64,000 bases of DNA from Cellvibrio sp. UBA7671 (GTDB lineage: Bacteria > Pseudomonadota > Gammaproteobacteria > Pseudomonadales > Cellvibrionaceae). Numbering within the stretch: the stretch's first letter is position 1; each line of letters starts with the position of its first letter. The stretch is from the NCBI GenBank assembly GCA_002483145.1, contig DLHJ01000014.1:434001-498000 (forward strand), given 5' to 3'. Position numbers and translations under genes: made by a program. Shown here in pieces: positions 1 through 8,760 of the stretch. The notes below the pieces were generated by a model. That model was not told the origin of the DNA. It searched no databases and saw only the letters and a program-made list of their open reading frames with translations.

Positions 1-68
1 TATCCCTCGTGATGAATCAGTGGTTATGTGAATATTTAAGTGAATAATTGAACAATCAAGTAAGTAGT

Positions 69-97
69 TAAGTGAAATCAAAGCGCGCTACTATAGA
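69..97 (+). promoter_or_regulatory. possible pgm promoter region
   Basis: A TATAGA hexamer at 92-97 could be a -10 element about 65 bases before pgm. No good -35 is visible. Two copies of TTAAGTGAA (36-44 and 68-76) lie 32 bases apart just upstream, about three helical turns, and could be activator sites. This is weak, pattern-based evidence only. Confidence 0.25.
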
Positions 98-163
98 CTC
101 TGACAACATCATAATGACAGCAACGCATTTCAAGCAGCTAATCCGTACAATTCAGGAGTTTTT

Positions 164-1804
164 ATGTCTACAAGCCCCTTGGCTGGCCAACTCTTACCCG
201 CAGACCTGCTGGTAGATCTCCCCAAACTTATCGATGCCTATTACACCAATAAGCCTGATGTCGGCATTGCCGAACAACGGGTCAGCTTCGGCACTTCCGG
301 CCATCGCGGCTCATCATTCAATACCAGCTTCAACGAAAACCATGTACTGGCCATTAGCCAGGCGATTTGCGACTACCGCAAACAAGCTGGTATTACCGGC
401 CCACTCTATGTGGGTATCGACACTCACGCGCTCTCTGAGCCAGCGCAAATCAGCGCCGTAGAAGTGCTCGCTGCAAATGGCATTGAGATTATGCTCGCTA
501 AAGATGGTGAATACACACCCACTCCGGCAATTTCCCATGCAATCCTCACCTACAACCGTGGCCGCACTTCTGGCTTGGCCGATGGCATCGTCATTACTCC
601 ATCGCACAACCCACCCGATAACGGTGGTTTTAAATACAACCCCCCCAATGGTGGCCCAGCCGATAGCGACATCACCAATTGGATGCAAGCGCGCGCCAAT
701 GAATTACTGGAAAATAATCTGCGCGATGTAAAACGCATGGACTACCACCAGGCGATTAAATCAGCTACCACCCATTATCACGACTATGTACACAACTATG
801 TAAAAGATTTGATTAACGTGGTGGATATGGAAGCGATTCGCGGCGCGAATGTGCATATGGGTGCAGACCCTCTAGGTGGCGCTGGCGTTAATTACTGGAG
901 CGCTATTGCCGATCACTACCAAGTAAATTTAAAAGTACTCAACACCGCTGTCGATAAGACCTTTTCATTTATGACGGCGGATTGGGATGGAAAAATACGC
1001 ATGGATCCATCATCCGCTTACACCATGCAAGGTATGGTTGAGCGTCGCAATTTATTTGATGTCGCCTTCGCATGCGATGCCGATCACGACCGTCACGGCA
1101 TAGTTGCACCTAGCTGTGGCCTGTTGCCGCCAAATCATTATCTCGCAGTCGCGATTGAATATTTATTTCAAAATCGCCCGCAATGGCGCGCTGATACCGC
1201 AATTGGTAAAACTGTTGTGAGCAGTGCGATGATCGATAAAGTCGCCAAAAAAATTGGCCGCCGTTTATATGAAGTACCCGTAGGATTTAAATGGTTTGCG
1301 CCAGGTTTATTTGACGGATCACTCGGCTTTGGCGGTGAAGAAAGTGCAGGCGCTTCTTTCCTGCGTATTGATGGCAGCGTCTGGACAACAGATAAAGATG
1401 GCATTATTCCTTCATTACTCGCAGCAGAAATTAAAGCGAAAACCGGCCGCGACCCTGGTGAGTGCTATAAGTTGCTTGCCGATGAATTTGGCCATGCAGC
1501 TGAAGCCCGCGTAGAAGCACCGGCCAATACAGCGCAGAAAAAAGCGCTGTCAAAGTTATCACCCGAGCAAATTACGTCCACTGAATTAGCAGGCGACAAA
1601 ATCGAAACCATCCTAACAAATGCACCGGGCAATAATGCCAGCTTTGGCGGCATTAAAGTGATGAGTAAAAATGGTTGGTTTGCGGCGCGTCCATCGGGCA
1701 CTGAAGAGATTTATAAAATTTATGCGGAAAGTTTTAAAGGAAAAGAACATCTACAGCAGTTGATCGCGGAAGCCCAGGTGATCGTGGATAAAGCAATTTC
1801 GTAA
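164..1804 (+). CDS. pgm: phosphoglucomutase, alpha-D-glucose phosphate-specific
   Basis: Cytoplasmic enzyme that interconverts glucose 1-phosphate and glucose 6-phosphate, linking glycogen or exopolysaccharide precursors to glycolysis. The 546 residues equal the usual length of the bacterial Pgm family. Visible motifs in order: the phosphoserine loop TPSHNP near residue 143, the metal-binding loop DADHDRHG near 305, the sugar-binding loop GGEESAG near 390, and the C-terminal phosphate-binding loop RPSGTEEIYK near 510. The start ATG has AGGAG at 154-158, five bases upstream. The gene stands alone on the plus strand and ends in a strong hairpin terminator shared with the convergent pirin gene. 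Identification is secure. Confidence 0.96.
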   Translation: MSTSPLAGQLLPADLLVDLPKLIDAYYTNKPDVGIAEQRVSFGTSGHRGSSFNTSFNENHVLAISQAICDYRKQAGITGPLYVGIDTHALSEPAQISAVEVLAANGIEIMLAKDGEYTPTPAISHAILTYNRGRTSGLADGIVITPSHNPPDNGGFKYNPPNGGPADSDITNWMQARANELLENNLRDVKRMDYHQAIKSATTHYHDYVHNYVKDLINVVDMEAIRGANVHMGADPLGGAGVNYWSAIADHYQVNLKVLNTAVDKTFSFMTADWDGKIRMDPSSAYTMQGMVERRNLFDVAFACDADHDRHGIVAPSCGLLPPNHYLAVAIEYLFQNRPQWRADTAIGKTVVSSAMIDKVAKKIGRRLYEVPVGFKWFAPGLFDGSLGFGGEESAGASFLRIDGSVWTTDKDGIIPSLLAAEIKAKTGRDPGECYKLLADEFGHAAEARVEAPANTAQKKALSKLSPEQITSTELAGDKIETILTNAPGNNASFGGIKVMSKNGWFAARPSGTEEIYKIYAESFKGKEHLQQLIAEAQVIVDKAIS

Positions 1805-1826
1805 ATTTTTTTCTTTTTTCGCAGAT

Positions 1827-1860
1827 AAAAACGCCCGATAATGTCGGGCGTTTTTATTTT
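1827..1860. terminator. bidirectional intrinsic terminator between pgm and pirin
   Basis: A 12-base perfect stem (1827-1838 with 1844-1855) has a GC core CGCCCGA/TCGGGCG and a five-base loop. A T-run follows on the plus strand and an A-run precedes it, so it can stop transcription from both convergent genes. Confidence 0.9.
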
Positions 1861-1927
1861 ACTCTTAGCTTTATGCAGGGCATTTTCTTGTTCTCAAACG
1901 AAGCTTGAAAGCGAGATGGCGGCATCA

Positions 1928-2785
1928 TTAACTAATCGTCGGCAATGGAATCCAATCAGTTTCACCCGGCACCATCGCAAAACCACCATTCGTCCAACGC
2001 TCTCCAGCCGCTCGTACTTTTTCACGGGATGAGGCAACAAAATTCCACAAAATAAAGCGCTCACCTACCAAAGGTTCACCACCCAATAACATAATATTTG
2101 CGCCGCTCACTGTAGCGATCACCGAATCTTTATCCAGTACAGCCATATGAAATTCTGGCACCAACTCGCCATTTACCGTGACACTCCCCCAGACAACATA
2201 AATCGCCAATTCCTGCTGAGGAAAATCCGGCGAATACTGCGTATCAGCCCCAAGGGCAATATCAAGATAGGTCGTCACACTCGCAGTTTTAACTGGTGAT
2301 TCAACATCAAATGCTTTACCAATAAGCACTTGGACACTCATGTTCGGTAGATTGATCGAAGGGATAACTTCCGCAGGATAATGTGCAAACGAAGGCTCGC
2401 AATCTTCCACCTCCGTTGGCAAGGCCAACCAAATCTGGATTCCCTCTACGCTCGTATTTTTTTCGCGCACATCATCAGGCAAACGTTCGGAATGCACTAT
2501 TCCGTTACCCGCAGTCATTAAATTAATCGCACCCGGTTCAATACGCTGATGAAAACCTAAACTATCTTTATGCATCATCGCGCCAGAAAATAAATAGGTG
2601 ACTGTTGCCAATCCAATATGCGGATGCTGGCGCACATCACCAGCAGTTGTTCCCGCGTCAAAATGCGCAGGCCCCATGTGATCCACAAAAATAAAGGGCC
2701 CAACACGTTGCTGTAAACGTGATGGCAATAAACGTTTTACGGTGAAACCTATATCTTGTACGCGGGGAGGAATTAATAAAGTCAT
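1928..2785 (-). CDS. pirin family protein
   Basis: Pirin, a bicupin of 285 residues. The N-terminal cupin carries the metal-binding pattern of the family: DHMGP near residue 35, HPHIGLATVTY near 54, and GNGIVHSERLP near 93, which supplies the remaining His/Glu ligands. Some bacterial pirins are quercetin dioxygenases and others are redox-dependent regulators; the sequence does not decide between these. AGAGGAG lies six bases before the ATG. It follows the OsmC-like gene by 24 bases on the same strand, so it is probably the last gene of a stress/redox operon that begins with the acetyltransferase at 4345. Family assignment is firm; the substrate is unknown. Confidence 0.9.
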   Translation of the reverse strand: MTLLIPPRVQDIGFTVKRLLPSRLQQRVGPFIFVDHMGPAHFDAGTTAGDVRQHPHIGLATVTYLFSGAMMHKDSLGFHQRIEPGAINLMTAGNGIVHSERLPDDVREKNTSVEGIQIWLALPTEVEDCEPSFAHYPAEVIPSINLPNMSVQVLIGKAFDVESPVKTASVTTYLDIALGADTQYSPDFPQQELAIYVVWGSVTVNGELVPEFHMAVLDKDSVIATVSGANIMLLGGEPLVGERFILWNFVASSREKVRAAGERWTNGGFAMVPGETDWIPLPTIS

Positions 2786-2809
2786 TGGAATCTCCTCTAA
2801 CCAGTAATA

Positions 2810-3208
2810 TTAGGGTTGATGATACGAGGTGATGTTGATAGTGGCATGGGACAACAATTTATGGATCGGACATTTTTCAATAATACCCAACAATTGTTGT
2901 TTCTGCTCATCACTTAAATTGCCCACAAAGTGGATATTTAAAGCGAGATTGTACTCACCACTTTTTTCTTTGCTGTCATCCCGTTCGATATCTATATTTA
3001 TTCCTTCCAACGGCATACCGCGGCGCTTCGCATACATACTCAACGTAATCGCGGTACAAGCGGCAAGCGATGAATCCAATAAATCATGTGGATCTGGCGC
3101 CGAATCTTCACCGCCAATGCTGTCATCTACATCGGCGAATAATTCATGTGCATCAACACTGATGCGCTGGCGATAAGTACCCGAACTGTCTTTTTGTAAT
3201 TTAATCAT
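2810..3208 (-). CDS. OsmC/Ohr family peroxidase-like protein
   Basis: Small (132 residues) OsmC-fold protein. OsmC/Ohr enzymes reduce organic hydroperoxides with a pair of cysteines. The first cysteine sits in the typical helix, in LAACTAITLSMYAKR near residue 51, and the second in CPIHKLL near 114, where the family expects the resolving cysteine. It resembles the YhfA-like branch more than true Ohr, so the substrate is uncertain. It is 48 bases downstream of the glutaredoxin-like gene and 24 bases upstream of pirin, all on the minus strand, consistent with a shared thiol/oxidative-stress transcript. Confidence 0.88.
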   Translation of the reverse strand: MIKLQKDSSGTYRQRISVDAHELFADVDDSIGGEDSAPDPHDLLDSSLAACTAITLSMYAKRRGMPLEGINIDIERDDSKEKSGEYNLALNIHFVGNLSDEQKQQLLGIIEKCPIHKLLSHATINITSYHQP

Positions 3209-3256
3209 TTACTCACCCGACTCCCGATTTTTACTTACTGATTAACTCACTTGGAA

Positions 3257-3589
3257 TTACAATTTGAGCAGCGCTTTCATTGCATTGGGATCATAGCCGC
3301 GCAACACTTCGCCGCGAATAACGATTAGCGGAATCCCGCTGCTGCGCAGTTGGTCATATTGCGCCTTGCCCTCAGTCGATTTCTCAATATCGTATTCCAC
3401 AAAAGCAACATTATGCTGCCTGAAAAATTCTCGCGTTTTTTTACAGTAACCGCACCAATCAGTCGCATATAAAACCACACCTTCAGGATGCTGCGCAGAA
3501 AAATCGGGGGGAGGACTAAACTCATCACGCAACTTATTCCAATTAAAGAAAATACCCAGCGCTATAAGAACTAACAAATATTTCTTCAT
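3257..3589 (-). CDS. membrane-anchored glutaredoxin-like protein
   Basis: A 110-residue protein with one N-terminal hydrophobic segment (about 3-18, beginning MKKYLLVLIALGIFF), then a glutaredoxin fold. The dithiol active site CGYC lies in TDWCGYCKKTREFF near residue 46, and the cis-proline region is SSGIPLIVI near 87. The anchor would place the domain on the periplasmic side, unlike cytoplasmic Grx, so it may act on envelope or surface thiols. It starts three bases after the pilin-like gene, so the two are probably translated from one message. The target is unknown. Confidence 0.85.
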   Translation of the reverse strand: MKKYLLVLIALGIFFNWNKLRDEFSPPPDFSAQHPEGVVLYATDWCGYCKKTREFFRQHNVAFVEYDIEKSTEGKAQYDQLRSSGIPLIVIRGEVLRGYDPNAMKALLKL

Positions 3590-3592
3590 CGA

Positions 3593-4072
3593 TTAAATCC
3601 GACAATTTAGTGGCATGTCTTTCAATTCCAAATCCGTGCGATTCTCCCCAACCGCTTTCATATTCAGCGGGACTGCCGCTTTACCACAAATCCAGGAAAT
3701 TGGGCTTTCAGGGGACCCCTGCACTGTAATCGGCTGCACACTTAATGTCTTCCCCTTTATATTGGGATGCGCCTTGTTGCCAAAGTGAATATGAAATGCG
3801 CCGTCTTTATAATCGATGCGATCCACATAATTACCTAACAATTTATCGGCAGCAGGAATTCCGGCTTCTTTATTGTCTTTCAAAAAAACCTGCGTACTCT
3901 TGTGATAAAAAGCGACGAGCTTTTTATAATCTTCAATTAACTCCATTGACTCTATCACTTGCTTGCGCGCAATGGTCGGGTCGGGTGATGGCATTGCGAT
4001 CATTGCCAATATGGCGATAATGGCAATCACCACCAGCATTTCTATCAGGGTAAAACCGCTATTTTTTTTCAC
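3593..4072 (-). CDS. orphan type IV pilin-like protein (GTG start)
   Basis: A 159-residue prepilin. The short leader MKKNSG is followed by the cleavage and methylation site FTLIEM with the conserved Glu at position 5 of the mature protein. A hydrophobic helix (VVIAIIAILAMIAMP) follows, then a soluble domain with two late cysteines (Cys129 and Cys157) that could form a pilin-type disulfide loop. The start is GTG, supported by AAAGGA seven bases upstream. No other pilus or type II secretion gene is in the window, so it is an orphan minor pilin or pseudopilin. It lies between an acetyltransferase (18 bases) and a glutaredoxin-like gene (3 bases), which could help form its disulfide; that link is inference. 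Confidence 0.82.
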   Translation of the reverse strand: MKKNSGFTLIEMLVVIAIIAILAMIAMPSPDPTIARKQVIESMELIEDYKKLVAFYHKSTQVFLKDNKEAGIPAADKLLGNYVDRIDYKDGAFHIHFGNKAHPNIKGKTLSVQPITVQGSPESPISWICGKAAVPLNMKAVGENRTDLELKDMPLNCRI

Positions 4073-4090
4073 ACGGATTCCTTTACGTTT

Positions 4091-4345
4091 TTATCGAATA
4101 AATTTTGCTGCATACCAGCAGCTCGCATGTAATTCATAACCCTGCTCCTTTGCCCACCTGATACCGGTGCGCACCAACTTTTCGGCAAACCCCTTGCCGC
4201 GAAATTCCGGGGGCACATAGGTACTATTAAAATCGATCGCCGCCTTAACGCCATTATTAAACAAGCGGTAAGCCAAAAGTGCTTCGCGACCTTCGTGCAC
4301 AATCACAAAACGCTGCTCATCGGGTAAATGCTGGACATCAGCCAT
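4091..4345 (-). CDS. small GNAT-like acetyltransferase (YjdJ type)
   Basis: An 84-residue single-domain protein of the short GNAT_acetyltr_2 family. The acetyl-CoA loop is visible as STYVPPEFRGKGFAEKLV near residues 41-58 (pattern RGKG), and the end of the fold is GYELHASCWYAAKFI. The start ATG has GGAG eight bases upstream. It is the first gene after the rimO terminator and probably the first of the minus-strand group that continues into the pilin, glutaredoxin, OsmC and pirin genes. The substrate is unknown. An overlapping frame at 4069-4302 is a shadow. Confidence 0.8.
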   Translation of the reverse strand: MADVQHLPDEQRFVIVHEGREALLAYRLFNNGVKAAIDFNSTYVPPEFRGKGFAEKLVRTGIRWAKEQGYELHASCWYAAKFIR

Positions 4346-4388
4346 AAAAAGCTCCAGAAATGTTGTACCAGTGTAGAGTAGACCATAA

Positions 4389-4425
4389 AAAAATCCCCCA
4401 GTGCTTGCGCAAATGGGGGATTTTT
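4389..4425 (-). terminator. intrinsic terminator after rimO
   Basis: A stem AAAAATCCCCCA / TGGGGGATTTTT (4389-4400 with 4414-4425) with a 13-base loop. The T-run on the minus strand follows rimO (ends 4461). It separates rimO from the acetyltransferase gene. Confidence 0.88.
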
Positions 4426-4460
4426 CCGATCAAAGACGATGCACCTTTATCCAATGCTAC

Positions 4461-5864
4461 TTAGACCTTGCTACCCCAAAGATCATATTCATCCGAGTGC
4501 TCAATCAATACGTTGACCAAATCACCGGGTTTTACATTTTCTTCACCATTCAGGTAGACGCAACCGTCAATCTCAGGAGCATCCGCAAAACTGCGGCCAA
4601 TTGCGCCTTCGTCATCTACTTCATCGATCAATACCTGCAAGGTCTGCCCTACTTTTTGCTTCAGGCGCTCAGTTGAAATTTGCTGTTGCAACTGCATAAA
4701 GCGATCGTAACGCTCTTGTTTGATGTCGTCAGGCACATGATCCGGCAAGTCATTCGCCTTGGCACCTTCAACCGGCGAATACTGGAAGCAGCCGACGCGA
4801 TCCAATTGCGCTTCCTGCAAGAAGTCGAGCAATTGCTGGAAATCATCTTCTGTTTCGCCGGGGAAGCCGACAATAAAGGTCGAGCGGATGGTCAAGTTAG
4901 GCACTTGCTCGCGCCAGCTTTTAATACGCTCCAGTGTTTTCTCAACTTGACCTGGGCGACGCATTTTGCGCAGCAAGGTCGGACTGGCATGCTGGAACGG
5001 GATATCCAGATATGGCAGCACTTTGCCCGCTGCCATCAATGGCATGACGTTGTCCACGTGGAGATAGGGATATACATAATGCAAACGCACCCAAACACCC
5101 AATTCGCCCAGTGCAGCGGCCAATTGATACATATCGGTCTTAAGCGGGCGGCCATCCCAGAAATCGGTGCGGTGTTTGATATCAACACCGTATGCCGATG
5201 TATCTTGCGAGATCACCAGCAGCTCTTTCACACCCGCTTTCACCAAACGCTCGGCTTCACCCAGCACCTGGCCTATCGGGCGGCTGACCAGCTTGCCGCG
5301 CATATCGGGGATGATGCAGAAACTACAAGAGTGGTTGCAACCTTCTGAAATTTTCAGATAAGCATAGTGACGAGGAGTCAGCTTGATACCTTGCGGTGGC
5401 ACCAGATCAGTAAAAGGGTTGTGAGTTGGGTTCGGTGGCAAGTGCTCATGTACTTGCGACAACACCTCTTCATAAGCGTGAGCGCCAGTAATGCCCAACA
5501 CATTTGGATGAACCTGAATGATTTCGTCTTTCTTGGCGCCCAGGCAACCAGTTACCAGCACTTTGCCGTTTTCGGCCAACGCCTCGCCAATCGCGCCCAA
5601 AGATTCCTGCACCGCAGAATCAATAAAACCGCAGGTATTCACAATCACCATATCGGCATCGTTGTAGGTGGGCACAATGTTGTAGCCTTCCATGCGCAGC
5701 TGGGTGAGGATTCGCTCGGAATCCACTAGATTTTTGGGGCAGCCGAGCGACACAAAACCAATGGTATTTCCCTTGCTACTGGCGATCAGCGACTGGCTGG
5801 CGAGCGACTTAGCGGGAGCATCCAGGGTGGTGGTTTGCGACGGGTCGAAGGTATTTACAGTCAT
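4461..5864 (-). CDS. rimO: ribosomal protein S12 methylthiotransferase
   Basis: Radical SAM enzyme that beta-methylthiolates an aspartate of ribosomal protein S12, using two [4Fe-4S] clusters. The N-terminal cluster cysteines are in GCPKN, NTCGF and TGCLGA. The radical SAM cysteines are in [16 protein letters not shown]-binding domain closes the protein (about the last 65 residues, with [15 protein letters not shown]). The frame stays open upstream to 5933, but the ATG at 5864 gives 467 residues, close to family length, and removes a non-conserved extension. Its Shine-Dalgarno is weak (GAGA). MiaB-type tRNA enzymes are the alternative, but the fit is better to RimO. Confidence 0.93.
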   Translation of the reverse strand: MTVNTFDPSQTTTLDAPAKSLASQSLIASSKGNTIGFVSLGCPKNLVDSERILTQLRMEGYNIVPTYNDADMVIVNTCGFIDSAVQESLGAIGEALAENGKVLVTGCLGAKKDEIIQVHPNVLGITGAHAYEEVLSQVHEHLPPNPTHNPFTDLVPPQGIKLTPRHYAYLKISEGCNHSCSFCIIPDMRGKLVSRPIGQVLGEAERLVKAGVKELLVISQDTSAYGVDIKHRTDFWDGRPLKTDMYQLAAALGELGVWVRLHYVYPYLHVDNVMPLMAAGKVLPYLDIPFQHASPTLLRKMRRPGQVEKTLERIKSWREQVPNLTIRSTFIVGFPGETEDDFQQLLDFLQEAQLDRVGCFQYSPVEGAKANDLPDHVPDDIKQERYDRFMQLQQQISTERLKQKVGQTLQVLIDEVDDEGAIGRSFADAPEIDGCVYLNGEENVKPGDLVNVLIEHSDEYDLWGSKV

Positions 5865-6275
5865 AGTGTCTCGTGAGAATGCTGGTACAAATGAGGGGGG
5901 CTTAAAAAAGTGGGCGGATTGTACCTGAAGCAAGCAAAACTTCCACCCAATATCGATTAAAAAACAACCAGAAAATAGCCTATGGTGGAAATACAGGCGT
6001 TTAGGCGAGCCAATGGCAAACCCTCACCCGTGGCGAGCACTTATATCAAGCCTGATAGCTCGACAACTGCCGTTTGATTTCCCCTTTTTTTTGCGAGACT
6101 TCCTCGGCTGAGCGGGGAGGCCGAAATTTCCTGATTCAGATCATCAAGCTGGAAACTGCCGACAATACTTGTTGGATTGGTTTGCCCGAGCCATCGCCCG
6201 CCGCAACGTGGCCTATTAAGATGGCGAATGACGATGAAGGGAATTAATAATGTAGACTACGTAGGAAAACTGTCA
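5865..6275. other. 410-base intergenic region without a convincing gene
   Basis: Upstream of rimO and downstream of the serine-linker lipoprotein. Only very short frames occur here, none with a good ribosome binding site. It presumably holds the rimO promoter, but I see no strong -35/-10 pair on the minus strand. A small TCGGC...GCCGA hairpin occurs near 6103-6124 without a T-run. Confidence 0.5.
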
Positions 6276-6785
6276 TTACATCCGTTCAACTTCAACAAAT
6301 TCACTATAAAGACCATCAACATCAAATACGGCAATTTTAAACTCATATTCACCGCGCAAGTCATCTAAGTAATAAGTGGCCGCATCTTTATCATTAATAA
6401 TAATGCTTGTGAAATAGTTATCAATTTCTCGTTTATAGCGCAACTCATAACCACCTATTTCACCAATATCCATATAGTCACCATTCACGCGCTGATTCGG
6501 TGTAACCCAGTGGATTTCTACAACATTTTTTTCAGAAGATGCAGCGCTACTGAAAATTTCAGAGATAACACTGGAAACCAGAGATGAAGTTGTCGATGAC
6601 ATAGAACTACTAGCCATAAGCGAAGATACAGCCCGGGAGCTTTGCCCAACATAGCTTGTACTGGTCGTACCCGCACTATCGCTTCCACCACCACAAGCAC
6701 TCAGAGCAAGCCCGGCCACAACAACCATGGTCGTTGAATAGCGCTTAAAAAAGGGCGTTTTTAGCCCAAAATTGATAAATAGCAT
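6276..6785 (-). CDS. lipoprotein with serine-rich linker and FN3-like domain
   Basis: A 169-residue predicted surface lipoprotein. The signal peptide ends in the lipobox LSAC (cysteine near residue 31), followed by GGGSDS. A linker of about 45 residues is mostly Ser with some Thr, Ala and Val (residues 36-83). The last 80 residues, starting VEIHWVTP, look like one small beta-sandwich domain of fibronectin type III style (pattern GYELRYKR ... YYLDDLRGEYEFKIAVFD). Serine-rich linkers of this kind join domains in Cellvibrio and Saccharophagus polysaccharide-degrading proteins. GAGGTG lies eight bases before the ATG. No catalytic domain is present. Function is unknown. Confidence 0.75.
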   Translation of the reverse strand: MLFINFGLKTPFFKRYSTTMVVVAGLALSACGGGSDSAGTTSTSYVGQSSRAVSSLMASSSMSSTTSSLVSSVISEIFSSAASSEKNVVEIHWVTPNQRVNGDYMDIGEIGGYELRYKREIDNYFTSIIINDKDAATYYLDDLRGEYEFKIAVFDVDGLYSEFVEVERM

Positions 6786-6947
6786 CTAATTAACACCTCA
6801 ATAAATATCACACTCATTCACTTGATGTTATTTAAATATTACATTCATCTTTGAACATTAATTTTAATAACATAAACAACAATCAGCGCAGACACCTATT
6901 AATTATAATTATTTACAATGCCATTTTATTAAAAGCACTACTCAATT

Positions 6948-8129
6948 TTACAATTCATTGCCTCCTGAAGGAATATTTTTCAAAATACTATTCAAAGCAT
7001 TAATAATAACTACCCTACGCGCACCTATGTTCATCCGCATAAAACCGCTGCCGCCCTCACCAAATACCGTACCGGGATTCATACCTACTTTGCATGAACG
7101 TACAAAAAAATCGCGCAGTTGCGCATCGCCCATGCCCAATCCCCTGCAATCGAGCCACAACAAATAAGTCGCTTCAGGTTTTATCAATTTAATCTGTGGA
7201 ATTTCCCGTGCGATAAAATCGGCGGCAAAATCCCGCGTCGTTTCCAGATACTGCATCAACGCATCCAACCAATGATCACCTTCGCGGTACGCGGCCTCAA
7301 ACGCCGCAATACTCAAGGGGTTGTAATTACCGACATGCAGGGTTTCAAACATATGTTTCATGGCATTGCGTTCGGCTGCATTGGGAATTACCAACGCCGA
7401 CAAACCCAAACCGGGAATATTGAAACTTTTATTAGGTGCAATGGTAGTGATAATTTTATCGCCCGGCTGTGCTAGGCGGCCAAGCATGGTGTGCTTAACG
7501 CCGGAATAGACCAGATCGCAGTGGATATCATCGGAGAGGATCGTTAAATCGTAACGACGACTAATCTCCAATACTTGTTGTAATTCGGCTTCGCTCCACA
7601 CGCGCCCCACCGGATTGTGCGGTGTGCAAAGCATCAATAATGTTGCACCCTGCTGCGCGCACTGCTCAAGGTGTTCAAAATCCATTTCGTAGCGGCCATT
7701 AATTTCACGCAACGGATTATTAATCAGTTTGCGATTATTGGTCGTCACTGCTGAAAAAAATGGAAAATACACGGGGGATTGTACAATCACGCCCTCGCCC
7801 TCTTGAGCAAAAGCCTTAGCTGCCGCAAATAGCGATGGAACAACACCCGGTGCAAATACAATCCACTCCCGCTCAATCGTCCATTGGTGACGGCGCTGGA
7901 ACCAATCAATAATCGATTGATAAATGCTTTCAGGGTAAAGCGTATAACCAAATACCGGATGATTGATACGTTCTTGCAAGGCCCGCGTTACACACTCAGG
8001 CACCGCAAAATCCATATCGGCAACCCACAGCGGCGACACATCGGTAGTCCCGAAATATTGTTGGCGCCCATCGAATTTTACAGAGTGGGTATTTTCGCGC
8101 TGAATTTCTTGATCAAAATTAAAATCCAT
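6948..8129 (-). CDS. MalY/PatB family PLP-dependent aminotransferase / C-S lyase
   Basis: A 393-residue fold-type I PLP enzyme of the MalY/PatB branch, which cleaves C-S bonds of cystathionine or related cysteine conjugates. Visible are the N-terminal WVADMDF, CTPHNPVGRVW near residue 168 that binds the cofactor, and the PLP lysine in APNKSFNIPGL near 235. The C-terminal substrate Arg lies in GFMRMNIGARR. The ATG has AAAGG eight to nine bases upstream. No methionine-biosynthesis gene is adjacent. It lies about 2 kb downstream of ovoA on the same strand, which raises the possibility of the ovothiol sulfoxide lyase step. That is inference; cystathionine beta-lyase is the default call. Confidence 0.88.
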   Translation of the reverse strand: MDFNFDQEIQRENTHSVKFDGRQQYFGTTDVSPLWVADMDFAVPECVTRALQERINHPVFGYTLYPESIYQSIIDWFQRRHQWTIEREWIVFAPGVVPSLFAAAKAFAQEGEGVIVQSPVYFPFFSAVTTNNRKLINNPLREINGRYEMDFEHLEQCAQQGATLLMLCTPHNPVGRVWSEAELQQVLEISRRYDLTILSDDIHCDLVYSGVKHTMLGRLAQPGDKIITTIAPNKSFNIPGLGLSALVIPNAAERNAMKHMFETLHVGNYNPLSIAAFEAAYREGDHWLDALMQYLETTRDFAADFIAREIPQIKLIKPEATYLLWLDCRGLGMGDAQLRDFFVRSCKVGMNPGTVFGEGGSGFMRMNIGARRVVIINALNSILKNIPSGGNEL

Positions 8130-8195
8130 TAATAAACCTTTAGCGATTATTTTTACAACGTGGCCACACGACAGGACCGATAATTTTATTTATGC

Positions 8196-8636
8196 TCAAA
8201 CACGCTGCCGATATAGCAGCCAAACCGCTCTGAGATAACCAACCGCCAAAAACAAGCAAATCACAGATGTAACCAGCATAAAAACCATTTTCTCTTTTAG
8301 TTCCGCCATATAAGACGAATCGGAAAAAAATAACAAAGGCACCGCCAATAAGCCACGCAATAAAAAGATAATGCCTATTATCAGCAAAGCTGTTTTTAAT
8401 AATGGCAACCGACGAATTGACCCAGCGCCAGAAAATGCATAGAGCGACCATATAAATAGCACTGCTGCGATACAAGCAGTTACGATAGCGGGATACCATA
8501 ATCCCTGCTCGCTCATCATCGCCATAGGCTCGCCAGCGCCAAAAAAACGATACCAATCAGGGCCACCAACAATAATTGCCAGATGCAAAAGCGCCGCCGC
8601 AAACACCAGCCAACCAGTAATTTTTAAGAATGTCAT
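8196..8636 (-). CDS. small four-helix membrane protein, unknown function
   Basis: A 146-residue integral membrane protein with four hydrophobic segments: about 5-25, 48-68, 78-100 and 118-140. It has no recognised catalytic motif. The ATG at 8636 is nine bases after AGGAG; an earlier in-frame ATG at 8645 directly abuts that site and is less likely. An overlapping frame at 8140-8556 is a shadow. It is a conserved-hypothetical type of protein, with no functional hint from its neighbours (the PLP enzyme downstream, an anchored protein upstream). Confidence 0.7.
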   Translation of the reverse strand: MTFLKITGWLVFAAALLHLAIIVGGPDWYRFFGAGEPMAMMSEQGLWYPAIVTACIAAVLFIWSLYAFSGAGSIRRLPLLKTALLIIGIIFLLRGLLAVPLLFFSDSSYMAELKEKMVFMLVTSVICLFLAVGYLRAVWLLYRQRV

Positions 8637-8760
8637 TATTCGCATCTCCTTCGATTATTTTCACACCTCGGTTTGTCACCTCAACCGAAAATTGTATCGC
8701 TCTTATAAAAATGTCTCCGTGTCTAAATTTGAAATTACTTTAGCAGCAAAACCCGAACTA

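Noticed and set aside
4069-4302. Alternative frame over the small acetyltransferase
   Set aside because: The 4091-4345 frame carries the RGKG acetyl-CoA motif.
4680-5348. 222-codon plus-strand frame inside rimO
   Set aside because: It is antisense to conserved rimO motifs and its composition is that of a shadow frame.
8140-8556. 138-codon frame overlapping the small membrane protein
   Set aside because: The frame at 8196-8636 has AGGAG at good spacing and four clean hydrophobic segments.
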